Assembly: GCA_008360955.1 (NCBI GenBank) | Contig: LUCM01008081.1 | Span: 1 to 64,000, forward strand | DNA: 64,000 bases | Reading direction: 5' to 3' | Source of the DNA: Fasciolopsis buskii | Lineage: Eukaryota; Platyhelminthes; Trematoda; Plagiorchiida; Fasciolidae | Shown here: positions 1 to 12,400 of the stretch, piece by piece | Layout: every line of letters starts with the position of its first letter | How positions within the stretch are numbered: the first letter of the stretch is position 1 | Translations under genes and position numbers: made by a program | The notes under the pieces: generated by a model | What the model was told of the DNA's origin: nothing | Seen by the model: only the letters and a program-made list of their open reading frames with translations | Database searches by the model: none

Positions 1-56
1 CTTGATTACTTGGTACATTAAGTAGTACGGGCTCGAATATTTTGATGAATCCATTC
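1..56. repeat. Partial arm of the fold-back/tandem repeat family
   Basis: The first bases of the window match the outer end of the inverted-repeat arm found at 31070-31120 and, reverse-complemented, at 35570-35615 (shared core GATTACTTGGTACATT). The copy is cut by the window edge and has diverged. Confidence 0.7.
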
Positions 57-1014
57 ACCGTGTGTTTTTTTCCTTCACCTCATTTTTTACAATTTCTCTA
101 TTGTCTTTTTCTAATTATTTCCTTTCAGATTTGTTCTTTTTTTGCGTTACTATTCGCTCGGTTTTTTTCTTCCTTTCTTTTTTTCTCACTGTGTTGATGC
201 ATGTTTTCTTATCTTCCATGCTTTTTTCTGCTCATTTAATGGATGATTTCTCTTTCGGAATTATTTCATCAAACCTTTCCTTCTGCCGTTGTTAAATGTT
301 TGATCTTTTTCAGAATCTCTTTATCTCGCTCCATGCTGTTTTCTTTCTGAACCTATTCTTCTTTACATCATCAAAATTCTCATGTATTTAGACAATGTCG
401 TTGTATCCGCGGTTATTCAAAAACGTTCCTTCCATTACATTCACATTATAGGACTGAGATGCGTTCCGCTTATTTTTATGGCCTGTAAGTAATCAATGAA
501 ATGGCGCCTGTTTTCGCATGATCACGTGGTAATTTTGGCAGCCACTTTTAAATTCCGCGTCGAACTGGCACTCCAAGTTAATTTTCGCCTCAAGATATCC
601 CGCTAAACGCTGACTAAATGAGATGGTCGAAAGGTGATTTCTAAGTTACTGGCCTTCTTGTCTCCCTTGGCATGTGGAATCACTTCAGATTCAAGTAGAA
701 ATACTTGAGCAGGGTGTACTGCACGTAACTGAGTTGATGCTGACTGTGTTGGCTAACGCGAAGCTCCCCTTGACTGGCTGCGATACATTTCTGTCGTCCT
801 AATTCCTTATTTTGTTGTCGGATATTTAGTTCAATTATGTTCTCCATTCGACTCTACAATCGCTCGGAATTGCTTTCGTTCAAAAACCGCACCATTTCTC
901 AACATTTGTTGGGATTCCGCATTTCCGCGCCTCAGCTTTCTTCTCATCGATCTAAAAGATGCATTCGTGCAGGTTGGCACGCAGCTCTTAAATGCGCTAT
1001 TCCTGCCAAGTTGT

Positions 1015-1138
1015 CCTAACAAGGATGAAACAGCTGTACAGTGCTTCCATGGTTTCTTTATGGTGAGTTGAGTGATGATATCACATGGTGAATTATTTCA
1101 TGTAAACATTCAATCTCCTACTACTAAAACATTTTGGT
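1015..1138 (+). repeat. Solo arm of the fold-back repeat family
   Basis: This stretch is nearly identical to the reverse complement of 35175-35295, the left arm of the fold-back element, including GCTGTACAGTGCTTCCATGG and the CATGGTGAATTATTTCATG block. No tRNA-like module accompanies it. It directly precedes the LINE remnant that starts near 1140. Confidence 0.8.
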
Positions 1139-1139
1139 A

Positions 1140-3660
1140 TTGTTCAGTGCCAACATCCGCTCTATTTACGAAGACGTCGGATCTGTCCCTTACACTTCAA
1201 TCACCGATCCATGTTCATGCGTGTGTCATCTGCATACAGGAATCGCGGCTCAACTCCAATATTGCCGATTCATTGGTGTCGACAGAGCTTCAGACTCCAT
1301 TTAGGGGACAGAGTTTCGGACAAGAAGAAGACCAGAGGCAATATGACATCAAACATAAACTCCTTCCAGTCTGGCAAATCCGAAGTTATTTAAACGTACT
1401 CGCTAAACAAATTTGACTTTTTTGTAACAGTTTCATCCCAGGTTTTCTTGCCATACAAGCAATATCATAATGAATTCATACGCTACCTCTTTTTTGCTCA
1501 GAACAAAATATAGCACCCTTTTTTGACTCTTGTCTAGTACTTATTGTTACTCCTCTCGAGGATAATTTGCATTTTATTGTGGGTGATTTCAATCATGCAT
1601 CTACCTTACCACTGACAATGATTGATTTTACTGACCTGTGTGTTTCTCCCACCAGAGGCAGTTCCACTAATGGTATAGTTATTACCAATCACCCTGATTT
1701 ATTTCACCTGAAAGTGTGTGCCACAATTTCAAGCAGTGATCTTCGTTTGCTTCTGTTAAGGCCCGGGATTTGCTCTAGGTCTGCTTCTCATTCCTTCAGG
1801 CGAACAAATCAAATCCGAGTTCACCTCCGGAACTTCTCACACAAGGAAATTATTTTTCTTCAGAAACCACTTCCACTCGCATCAGTCTGTATTTCCTTTT
1901 GAACCCTTAGTCAATAACAATGCCGAAATGTTCACAGAGACAGCCAACGCAATCTTTGACATTCTTTGCCCCTGCGGATCGCTTTTTTCTCTAATTGCCA
2001 TATCTCCGTCCAGAAACTGAAATCTTAATCACGGTGCAAGAAGCACTTCTGCAAATCTCGTAATAACATAAAGCTGATATCCAACACATAGACACTGCAT
2101 TCTCCAGGCATACCTTGAATGGTAACTACAATCGATACTTATGGCAAGGCATTCGACTGTTGTGTGGAAAGAAGATGCATGCGAAAACTTCTGCAGATGT
2201 CGACAGTATCAGTCGTGCTTTCATCCATTCTTCCACTTATACCCCGATCATATTTTTTTCAGGGTTGGTCCTGACAGTCTCTCCTCAGCTCTTTTAAAGC
2301 ATGGTTCTGTGGCCGTGACGGATGTCTTCCTCTCATTAACTCACCATTAATCTCGTCTTCCATCACTGACTACTGAGACCCGTCACTATCATTCCCATTC
2401 CTAAACCTAGCAGTTTTGCTGCTTTAGCAAAAGGTTTTCACCCCATCGCCTTAACATTTTCTGGTCTTAAACTGACGGAGCGTGCCATACTTAAGCGCCT
2501 GCGTTCTTGTATGTATGCTCCTGACGACCCTTTTCAATTTGCCCATAAATCTAACAGGTCCACTTTGGACGTTGTCGTCACCCTCATTCACCAAATTTTA
2601 AGTCCTTAAACACATCAATGAAATCTGTGCGTTGCCTTTTCCTGGACTATTTGTTCGCATTTGACTCAGTCCCACGGGCTCTTCTACTCCACAAACTGCA
2701 AACATTTGGTTGTCCCAGGCTATTATTAGCATGATTGATTGATTACGTTACTAACCAAACCAAGTGCACACGAATGGACGGCAAAACTTCGAAACCGTTG
2801 ATTACCAACTCGGGCGTGCTACAGGATGTTGTTCTTTTACTGTTTATTTTTCTGCTTACATAAGCGACTTACTGACCATCTCACCATGTCAGCTTTTTAA
2901 GTATGCTGATGATGTTGTCCTCTCTCAAGCCGCTTCGAACAACGAAGATGAGTTTCAAAGGTTTTCCAACAATCCATCTTCTATTTATGTTTTGTCTGCA
3001 CGAACCGGTTTAAGTCTCAACACATCTAAAGATTTCGAATGTCTGTTCTCTCTCTCAACCGGCCTACTCATCCGCAACGTTTTCCATCAACTCAGAAACA
3101 CTTGTCAGGTTTGATTCTGTAAAAAAAACTAGGAATTACTATTGATAAATTCTGAAGTGGACTACTTCTATTTCTACCTGTGTAAAAACTCTCCAACCGT
3201 TGTTATTTCAAATCAGGAAGCTTCGACACTACGAAGCACCATCTCCCGATTTGTATATCAATGTTTTTCCAATCCTTCTTTACTATGCTCCAGTTAAATA
3301 TCCAGGTTAACTTAAAAAAGACCTTGAACTTCGCCGAGTTTCCTTCGTAACACTAACTGAATCTTCCCTTAATCCATTTGATCAACACTTATCGGCAAGT
3401 GAAAAATTTCTTAACAAAATTCCTCGAGATCCCATGCTTCCTTTGCACAACGGGTTTCCGAAGTGTCACTCTCGTATTTCAATGCGATCCGCTTCTTGTT
3501 CCGTACTGTCCAGAATCAATATCTATAGGAACTTTATTGTCCTATATTTAGCACGCATTTTGACAAACCGTGACCGTATCAGCCGAATTCCTGATCAACC
3601 TGTCACAATGTGCTGGGATTATTTCTGCATGAGACCTTTTATATTTCTTACAATGAGGTA
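1140..3660 (+). pseudogene. Degenerate CR1/Jockey-like LINE (endonuclease and reverse transcriptase remnants)
   Basis: Fragments in shifting frames read as an apurinic-type endonuclease followed by a reverse transcriptase. Near 1220-1260 is ICIQESRL, an endonuclease E-motif context. Near 1575 is FIVGDFNHAS, the GDFN motif. Near 2640-2700 is FAFDSVPRALLLHKLQTFG, the finger and catalytic-Asp region. Near 2800 is TNSGVLQ, and near 2900 KYADDVVLSQA, the YADD catalytic box. Downstream (3000-3350) come thumb-like segments. Stops and frameshifts are numerous, so no protein can be made. The clade assignment rests on motif flavour only. A second copy of the same family lies on the minus strand at the right edge of the window. 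Confidence 0.8.
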
Positions 3661-3662
3661 AA

Positions 3663-3712
3663 TGTATTTTTTATTTTATTTATTTATTTTTTTCCTATTT
3701 TATTTTTACACT
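3663..3712. repeat. T-rich TTTA low-complexity tract
   Basis: A run of TTTA/TTTTA units immediately follows the LINE remnant and may be its 3' tail or a target-site expansion. Confidence 0.6.
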
Positions 3713-5580
3713 TCTGTTTTTTGACTGAAATACGAAACTGATTGTACACTAAAGTCTATACGATGCAACACCATACAATACATATTTTTGTCGGTCGAGT
3801 TTAGTTTTCCCATGATGAATTTATTCCTTTTGTTTGAATGTAATTTCTGAATCGAAACAGGTTGCCTCGTTGAAGCTGACTTAGTTTTAATTTTTAGTCT
3901 TGATTCGGAGAATGGGAGAAACGTGACGAATTCTTTTGGTGAACGGCAATGAAGTGGACGGTGACCATTATTGTCCACCGACCATTGAATCATCATGCAG
4001 TTAATGGATCCCACTTGCTAGTAATCACTGACAAATGTCACCGAAATTCAATAATCAATGTGATCAGAAAATAGGATATACTTCTTGGATGTTTGCCATC
4101 CAATTAGCATCTGCGTAACTCCCTTCTGTGTGCATCATATTTCTGCTGTTTGCAAGCCAACGGTTTTTCATTGGCCACCTTTTCTGTGGAATGTCCCTGT
4201 GAAATAAGATTTTTAATCGATTCACAGTAAAGACGTCTTACATGCTGCATCCAAGATTTATTGGAGAAAATGATGATGATTAATTTCTTGCTATTGTAGA
4301 AACATATTCCACTGCCACAGTTCTTTCTGTTGGATTTCTTGAACTCGGAGTTAGGATCATTCGACACAATAAAGTTTAAGGGTTCGGATATCTCAGTCGA
4401 TTACTACTGACCCTATCCCGTCGGCTGACGAAATTGATGCACTTTTGTTTTCTTTTGGCCTCGGAAGAAGATACTACTAGCTAGAAAAGTACTGACTACT
4501 GGAAATTCCCAATGTACACCTGTCTGTTCAAGTTTGAAGAATTTTTGTTCGTCCATTTAACCTAGTCCAAGCCACCGAACAGTTGGCTGAAATTCACCTA
4601 AAATAATGCCATTTATTAATCGAGGGATACAATTTTTGCTCGTTTTCAACCAGACCGTTAGAGGGTTGGCATCCGCGAAAATGGTTCTCTCGGCACCAGT
4701 AGAAACAGAACAGTTAGCTGAGAAGTTGTAGCAATCAACTCAAACTTTTGAACGTTTTTTGTAAATAATCTTACTCATGAAGACTGAAATTAAATTCAAG
4801 CAGTACATCTTACGTTTCCATTTGCATGCGAACTTAATGTGGAGCTAGGTTCAATCCCCAAACGTGAACGGCACCAATAAGATTAAGGTTCCCGGAACTG
4901 ATTGAATTTACGAAAGACAAATGCGGCCGTCATTGTTTGCTAATAGATAAATTTATAGTGGCTACTTAAATTTGCTGGTTTTATTGCCTACTGAATATAG
5001 ATACAGTCAGCCCGGGGAAAAATGGAATACCAAAAGGTAGGTTCAGCGGCATAATTAAAATAGTGGAACGCTGAGACACCTGTGAGATTTATTATTACAG
5101 CTACAAAGTAACTTTGTGAAAACGGTACCAAAATGAAGAAATCTGGAGCTGTCGAGTAAGAAGTGCAAGGATTTCTTTCTCGTGTTAGGTATTTTTCTTT
5201 GTCAGTGACTAAGTCATTTTTCCGTCAAATAGCTTTTCCGGAGATTCTAGAATTTATTCAGTGGGAGTCGACAAATCAGGACTTTTCTTTTGGAATAGGA
5301 CAAGTACATGACATTACAGTTCGTAGACTGGTTCACTTAAGAAAACAATTCAGCCTTTCCCTTCGACAACGCTGGAGCAAGTCATCCCGTGCACGATGTG
5401 GACGATGCGTTTGGTTTTATAAAACTCTACATGGGTCTTCACTGCTTCTCGGAATTAAAACAGTAATAGATAAAATGAACTTCTCTATGAGTAAACGTAA
5501 GTGGTACTTAATTAACAATTGCCAAAGACAGGATATTCATGTTAAATTAAAATAGAGGTCTCTTCATAACGTTTAGAACA
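3713..5580. other. Non-coding stretch, nothing recognised
   Basis: Only short, compositionally ordinary open frames occur here, including a 130-codon one at 5163-5555 without recognisable domains. I see no splice-bounded exon or repeat that I can match elsewhere in the window. Confidence 0.5.
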
Positions 5581-5589
5581 ACATTGCTG

Positions 5590-5650
5590 AAGAGGAGCGT
5601 CGTAGCAAACGATCGATCAAGTTGCGAGACCCCTGGTTCGATCAGGTGAG
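5590..5650 (+). repeat. Possible tRNA-derived SINE head
   Basis: CCTGGTTCGATCAGG forms a T-arm-like hairpin with a box B-like core (GGTTCGATC). Upstream bases GTAGCAAACGATCGATCAAG may be a degenerate box A. There is no clear acceptor stem, so this is a weak call. Confidence 0.3.
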
Positions 5651-6109
5651 AGTAAGAAGTTTCATACCATTAACTTGAGCTTCGTGTGCGCAATGCTCCA
5701 TCATCTACAATGAGCGCAAAAGTAGGAACTTAAATTTCCGTTCCCAACGGGCTACAAGTACCAAGGGTGACTTTAGGGGTAAAGCTTAGGTGACCAACAC
5801 AGTCGAAGATCACAGGATATTGAAGAAAACTGTGACTATCAGTTTTTTTACATGATCTATCCAACCAAGGTTTCGATACCGATAATTTGGGACTGAATAA
5901 TTCAAGACTATTTGCAGTCGTAAGCTGTTCTTCATCAATAAAATCAAGTCTTATCACCAATCAGTCTGAATGGGCTGGTCTTTAAATTAATTTTGGTCAT
6001 CTTTGATTTCCTGCAGCTTCCAGTTTTCTATTTAATTAATCAGATTACTTCGCTTAGATTTACATCCCGCACATTCTGCACAGAAAAAGCCGAAAAATGA
6101 CTGGCTGCA

Positions 6110-6115
6110 TTTATT
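6110..6115 (-). promoter_or_regulatory. Candidate polyadenylation signal AATAAA
   Basis: On the minus strand AATAAA occurs about 125 bases after the stop codon of the glutamate-receptor-like gene (TAG at 6239-6241). This is a sensible distance for a short 3' UTR. Confidence 0.5.
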
Positions 6116-6238
6116 TCTATTTGCCTCACAGTACATATTATAAACAATAAGGTTTGTTTCAAGATACAGCCAATAACAGAGGACTGTGTTCAAACTAATT
6201 AGTTTGGTTTGGGTAAAATTAAAAGACATGAAATCCTC

Positions 6239-6497
6239 CTATTTGGTCGACGCTGCATGATGAATTAATGTCCATATGTATATCCACAAGGGTTGACCAT
6301 AATAATGCCAGATAATTTCACAAATTAACGCTCCGAAACTCATCCCGAGAGCAGCAACGAACATGACAAACACCGCACTGCACCCTCTTAGTGTGAGCGG
6401 TTGATAAATCTTGTCATCATCCATGCACGTATGCATCCGGTTGGACCATTTGCCCCGGATGCGTGACACTACTCCGGTTTCCTTCAGTTTGCGCAAG
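6239..6497 (-). CDS. Receptor exon 14: end of S2, M4 and stop
   Basis: Acceptor TGTCTTCTAG with phase-2 entry, then 85 codons and TAG. LRKLKETGVVSRIRGKW followed by a Cys matches the family's 'RL.E.G....L..KW......C'. LTLRGCSAVFVMFVAALG opens the fourth membrane segment. The cytoplasmic tail is very short (about 20 residues) and has no obvious PDZ ligand. Confidence 0.93.
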
Positions 6498-9400
6498 CTA
6501 GAAGACATTACCAGAAAAGTGGGACTATTTATGCGAAATTGAAAACTTCGACTGAGAAATTGAGAATGCAAATAAACCAGGCTTGTTTGGAAGCCTGATC
6601 GTATATTGTCTCTCTTGAAGTTGATTTACAAACAAAACGCCTGCCATGATGGAGGTTATCATCAATAACCAAAGTTTCACAGAATTATAATGTTTACCTA
6701 AAAGTTTATTTTATTAACTCAACAGCATTTCCGTTCCTTACGATAAGCCGCCGTGTGTGAATTATTCACCACAACTGCGTTAAACCAATTTCAACTGTGA
6801 AAATCATTTCGAATCGCATGGCTGAAAAGATTAGTTGTTGTTATACGGATCCGTTTATGTCATGATCACGAAACTCTGCCAGTGAAAATATTCCAGACAG
6901 AGCTATGGTGTATAAACGTGCAAAACCACTTAATTCCCAATACAGGTCATCATCAGCTTCGAATGCCCAGAGATGATTGACACATTTTTTGGCAACCGCG
7001 GATATTAAAATTTGGCTAATTCGATAAACTTGGATTAATTGACTCCCATGCTACAATCCCAAAAATCATGACGTCGAGACAATGGGCTTATGTCTTTGAA
7101 CATTTCAATAAAACATCAGATTGCTCACGAAAAACAAATGAAGTGGGGAAATTTGAGCTTCGGGAATGGTTCATGGACGTGAACGATACGCAAGAAAAAA
7201 CCGGATGTGTCAAACTAGAGGAAATGCATTCATGCATGCGGACGAGTATTACTGGGTGCTGCTAATAATAATTGTTTTTACCGATACCTTTTATTTCGCA
7301 ATGAAAATCATAGCCAAATATGTCGAGGAATAACAAACCAACGTAATGCCAGCTCTTCTTCGCGATATTACAAATGAGCAAACACTTTTAGAATGATACG
7401 AATTCCTTGAGTTCGGATGTTTATCTAAAGCACTTTGCAAGGTTTCCTTAAATTAATCCTTTCAGGTGAACAGTCGGATACAGCGTATTTGTTTGTGGCT
7501 GCAAGTACAGTGCCACCGTCGGCATTGTTGCCAAGTTGTCAGTCAGCGTAGAGCATTTAGGCGAGACACCATTGAAAACGCTATCTTCATAGCTTTAGGT
7601 TTTGTCCCGAGTTCGGATTTTTCCCGTGACCGGCAGTCTGTTCCGACTGAATGACACTCACGTTCAAGTCAACATATCTGAGCAATACTTTTACAAATAC
7701 GCTATCTGTAGGCTGAAATCTACCCATCACCTGAATGTTCTCGGAATTTTTCAAAGAAATACAATAGGATGACGTGATCAGAAGTTATTATGTGTGCATC
7801 TCCCCAGAGTTTTACGCATTATACTGGGAATTCAACCGACCTGACGTTTATAACGAGACTCTACATGACAGCAATTTCCCTAATTTTATTTTCTAAGATT
7901 TAAATCCGTGCTTCTGAAGTTCTAAAATAGCACAATATAATTCTCGGGGTTTATGACAACTCTGAGATCCCAGTGTGTTCAAATTAAGCAAAAGAAATAG
8001 AACTTGACAGATTCCAGGCTCCAGTTTTGCAGAATCCGTAGTCTTGTATAAGACAATCAGTGTTGAACAATGTGCTAGATAAATTAATCACTGAAAAGTG
8101 AGGTAAAATTAAAAATTTGGAAATACGGGTTCGTCGAAACCGGCGTTGTCGATGAAAGTGAAAATGGGGCCCTATTTCTGTTACCTTAGTCGAACGTTCT
8201 CCAGACAGGTTTCGAACAACCCGCAAACCATTTGATTTAAAATTGTCTTGAAAAAATCTGACGTCCCTAAGTGAAAAGTCGATCCAGTTTCGCCTCCATC
8301 GACAAAACTATTTTTGATAAACTCACATTTCGAAGTAGCCCATCAAAGGATGCAAATCTTTTTTTGGTTCTCACCGCTCTTCACTTAGGGCAGATAATCG
8401 GAATAAGATTGCAGCAACTGAAAAGCGGTTAATAATACAGGAATGGATGTAACTGCAAATATAAAGAAATGTACGATTGCCCAAGTACTGGTAAATGGTC
8501 ATACTGACCATTATGCTAACCAAGTCACGAACGTAATTTGGTGTAGTTAGCGCAGCAGCATTGCTAAGCAATCTTCAATTCTTAAGTCGTAAATTCCTCT
8601 GAATTAATCTTCTCGTAGGACCCATCATTTCCAGTGTATAAATATACAATCGTTTAAATTTATTCTGCGACTGATGTCACCACAAACTTTTAACCATTTC
8701 CCTCGTGGTGCCAAGAAAAAGTTTTTGGAATATCTGGTTATAAGACTTCATTTTGTTCCATCGTTGTTGGCATCTGAAATATAACAAATTGGTTTCTGGA
8801 AGTTTTGCTTATCGTGGCTGTACTTAGAACCTGTTGTATGAGAGTTGAAAGTCTGTTCTGTGGCGAACAATTACCATCTTTTTATATTTTACTTCCTTTA
8901 TGAATGAAACAACAATATTACATCAATTCTCAGGAAGGGAGCCGCGGCCAGCAGAGGGCTGCCGAGTTGGGAAGTTGACCGGCGGTGGAAGGATTAGAAC
9001 CAGCGACATTTACGTCCAAACGCCGCGACCTTATCCGTTTGGCCACCGCCGACCATTAGCATATCTGTCAGATTTGAGTACCATGAATCAGACGAATAAA
9101 GATCGGAAAGAATATTGATTCATCCGCGCACAGATCAATTTAGAAGGCAGAGATTTAGAAAAACTAAACCGAAATTACCGATGAGGTTGGCACAAAATAA
9201 TGGCTTGCTCTGATTGTAAGATGTGGTAAAATCGACGGAGTTCTCAGAATATCGCAAATCTGCTAAGTCCCGAAAATGGCTTTACTTCACCTTGTAGTGC
9301 GCCATCTATTCTTGCCATAGTTTATTGGAAGACTTTTTGAGTGCACTGATCAGTATGGCCTAGTAACTCACACTGCTGAACAAAGAGCATGAGCTACTTC

Positions 9401-12400
9401 TGGCTGTAAATCTTTTCATATTTATTAGATCAGTTATCAAGCGAATGCTCCTGACAAGTCGGATGAAATCACCTAATACACGCAGACGTTCATCTAGTTG
9501 TGAGTCCACTGAATTTGATAAAAGATCATAATGGTGTCATGAGCCCATAAATTATTGTGACTGGAATTGAGTAAATTTTATCAACTAATGCGATGTTGCT
9601 GGATATCTTCGCATTCCCATCCGATCACAGAGTTGAATATTCAGAATAAAAACGTTACGTTAGTTGTCAAGATAAAGTTATCGCTATCCACTGCCTATTT
9701 CCTTTGCACTTTTCACGAGGTATGGCTTGGGTGACTAAATTGGAACGTGATGAGACATTAACGGTACCCTGATCAACGAAACAAGGTGCCGGGCGATTGT
9801 TCACGTTCGCTGTATGAGAAGCACAACACTATTTCGGAATAATTCCAGTTCGACTATACAGAACACTTTGTAAGAACTCTTATGAATGAATTTTGAATCA
9901 GTTTGGGTCATGTGGAGGGAACCGTGACAGAAAAGAAAACAAAGAAGATAAAATGGATTGTTTTTCTGACACACGAAAATCTCACCGTTTGTAATGGTCA
10001 CGGGATAAAGTCAATCAAATCTAACAAATACCATAAAGCCAGCTGATAGCCAATGAAAAAACACTGCGCATTTCATCAATCAGTAAAACGTATTTGTCGA
10101 TGGTGTGTCGCCGTAGCAAAGGAAGGGCTATTTTTACCACCCGAATATAAACTCGTTTTCTGGAACCAACGTGCCAGAATTTCTAAGTCCATTACAAGGG
10201 AACATATGAAGGTTACAGGCGCCAAGACAAGCTGTTCTGTTCTCGGCAACTTATGATGGAATTTATTGATTTTTTTCTGTTTTAACGGTTAGGTGCGATT
10301 AACGTCACTGATGATGGACTGATGAGATCTGTGAATCCCATTTTGAAAGTAATTTCTTACTTGACCGCTGAGTTTTCGTCAAGAATTTTTCTGAATCACT
10401 GTCGTGCATAGGCAGGTCCTGCCTCACACTACTGTGCGTTCTATGTGGACAGCCTTTATCTATCTCATATTCTGTTTATGACTTATATGCAAGTAGAATC
10501 AGGTAATGTTGGTTTTGCTAGTTCGATTCAACTTATCTTGTTTATCGTATTGGCGACTTACAACACATCCATATTTTCTGCCCATTCGGAGTCTTTTCTG
10601 ACCATCATTGTTTTTTGGCCGTGATCGATTGTACTGGGTATCACCACCAGTTCCTTGCATCGCATTTGGCGAATAAATCGGAGCACGGGATAGCTTCCAA
10701 GCAAAACATTGTACGGGTTTTTCAACACCTGTTGCACCCCTTCGTCTGTACTGCGTATTGTTATAGGATTCTGCTTGATACGAGCATTGATTTCTTCGTA
10801 GAGTTTCAAATAGGTTGGATTCATTATGGCATCCTTCAAGATACACAGATAGAGAGTTACAGTTGGATTAATTCAAACAGCTTTATTGTGCAGCCTCATA
10901 AATTGATGCTGAAAACGCCCAACAGATCTGACCGGATTCTCTTGCTATGTGCATTTTTTGTAGTACATAAAGGACTTAGAAATGTCATAACATTGAAACT
11001 GTTGGTAAATAATGACATCAAGGTGCGGCCACGGCTCTTGTTTAAAGCAAATCGATTGAACCTTTAAGCAATCGTTCAAATACGCTTTGAGAGATTTTCT
11101 TTGGCCCTACTTAAGGAGTTACTGAATTGACCTAACATCTATAACTGCACTCATTCTATGTTTATCTGCGACATTTCTACTGAGCAGATTTACTACAGGA
11201 ACAATTACTATGATAGTGGGATACAATACAAATAAACTGCATGGTAAGAAATAAACTTCGAACGCACCACTTCTCGATTCATGTTTGTCAGAAACTACTT
11301 CCCATTGTGATGTCCAATTTTCTTGAACGTCTTAAACTAAACCCGATGGGCAATGCATTTCCCTTAGCTGTAATGTTTCATCTTGGCTCCTGGCAAAGCC
11401 TCTTATTGTTGTGTAGAAGCAGTGGCAAGCAGAAGTACCTTCAGATAAATATCACAGTGGTTGAAGAGAATAAAGAATAAAACCAGTGAAAGCCACCAGT
11501 TTGCTTACCTTCAAAAAACCGAGCACTGCATTACCCTGAACGACTAACGGATTGAATGTTTTACTTGCGGCCAATTCTTCAAACGAGTTGATTGCGTACT
11601 GTACTTTGTTTCTTGTGAGAAACGCCGTCACGTCGGCTTTCCATGCCATGAACAAGAAGAACACCATTAACAGGTAACTGATCAGAAGCAACCGAGTGCA
11701 TGGCGCTCTGGGAAAGAACGCAAGATCTGTTCGCAGACGACCAGTTGAGCGTATCGGTAGGCAATTTGGTTTAATTAGACATTAAATAAGACAGGACAGA
11801 AGAATTCTTCAGCAGTAGCCTAGTCTATGAATGACAAATATTTAGACCCATAAAATAGTGATCATATTTACGGACGCAGGGGCATGCAAGCTGTTTGAAG
11901 ATTACCGAATTTTCTCGTTTTCAAAACTTCTATGCATGTAAAACTAAATGGCTTTTGTTATTTTGATGTAGACGTTCACGTCCAAATGTCCAAGTGGACA
12001 AAGCTAAATGACATCTGCTATGTCCAGTTTCCAAATACATTTTAGATTGCGCAACTGATTTTGTGAAAGTGTGTTCAGTGTAATTAAAGCAATGAAACCG
12101 GTAAAATCCCGGTTATTATCAAGCCTCTCGGCGGATGATGGTCATGCACCAACCACCGAGAAAACTACAATTTAATTGTATCACAAATATCAGACTGTTC
12201 GGCTTTATTCTAGTGCACGTTTTTACACCCAAAAAGTTCATCAGTAACTATACAAGTGGATAAGTAGTTCCTTTTGGCGTCTCCGTTTACCAGTCTGCTT
12301 AATCGAGTTTCTTTCGGTGACAATGGTTATGGTTTCTGCAGGCTATCCTTTGTCAAAACGATTTTTTCGGAGTATACGACCAATCAGGGTAAAGTTAATG

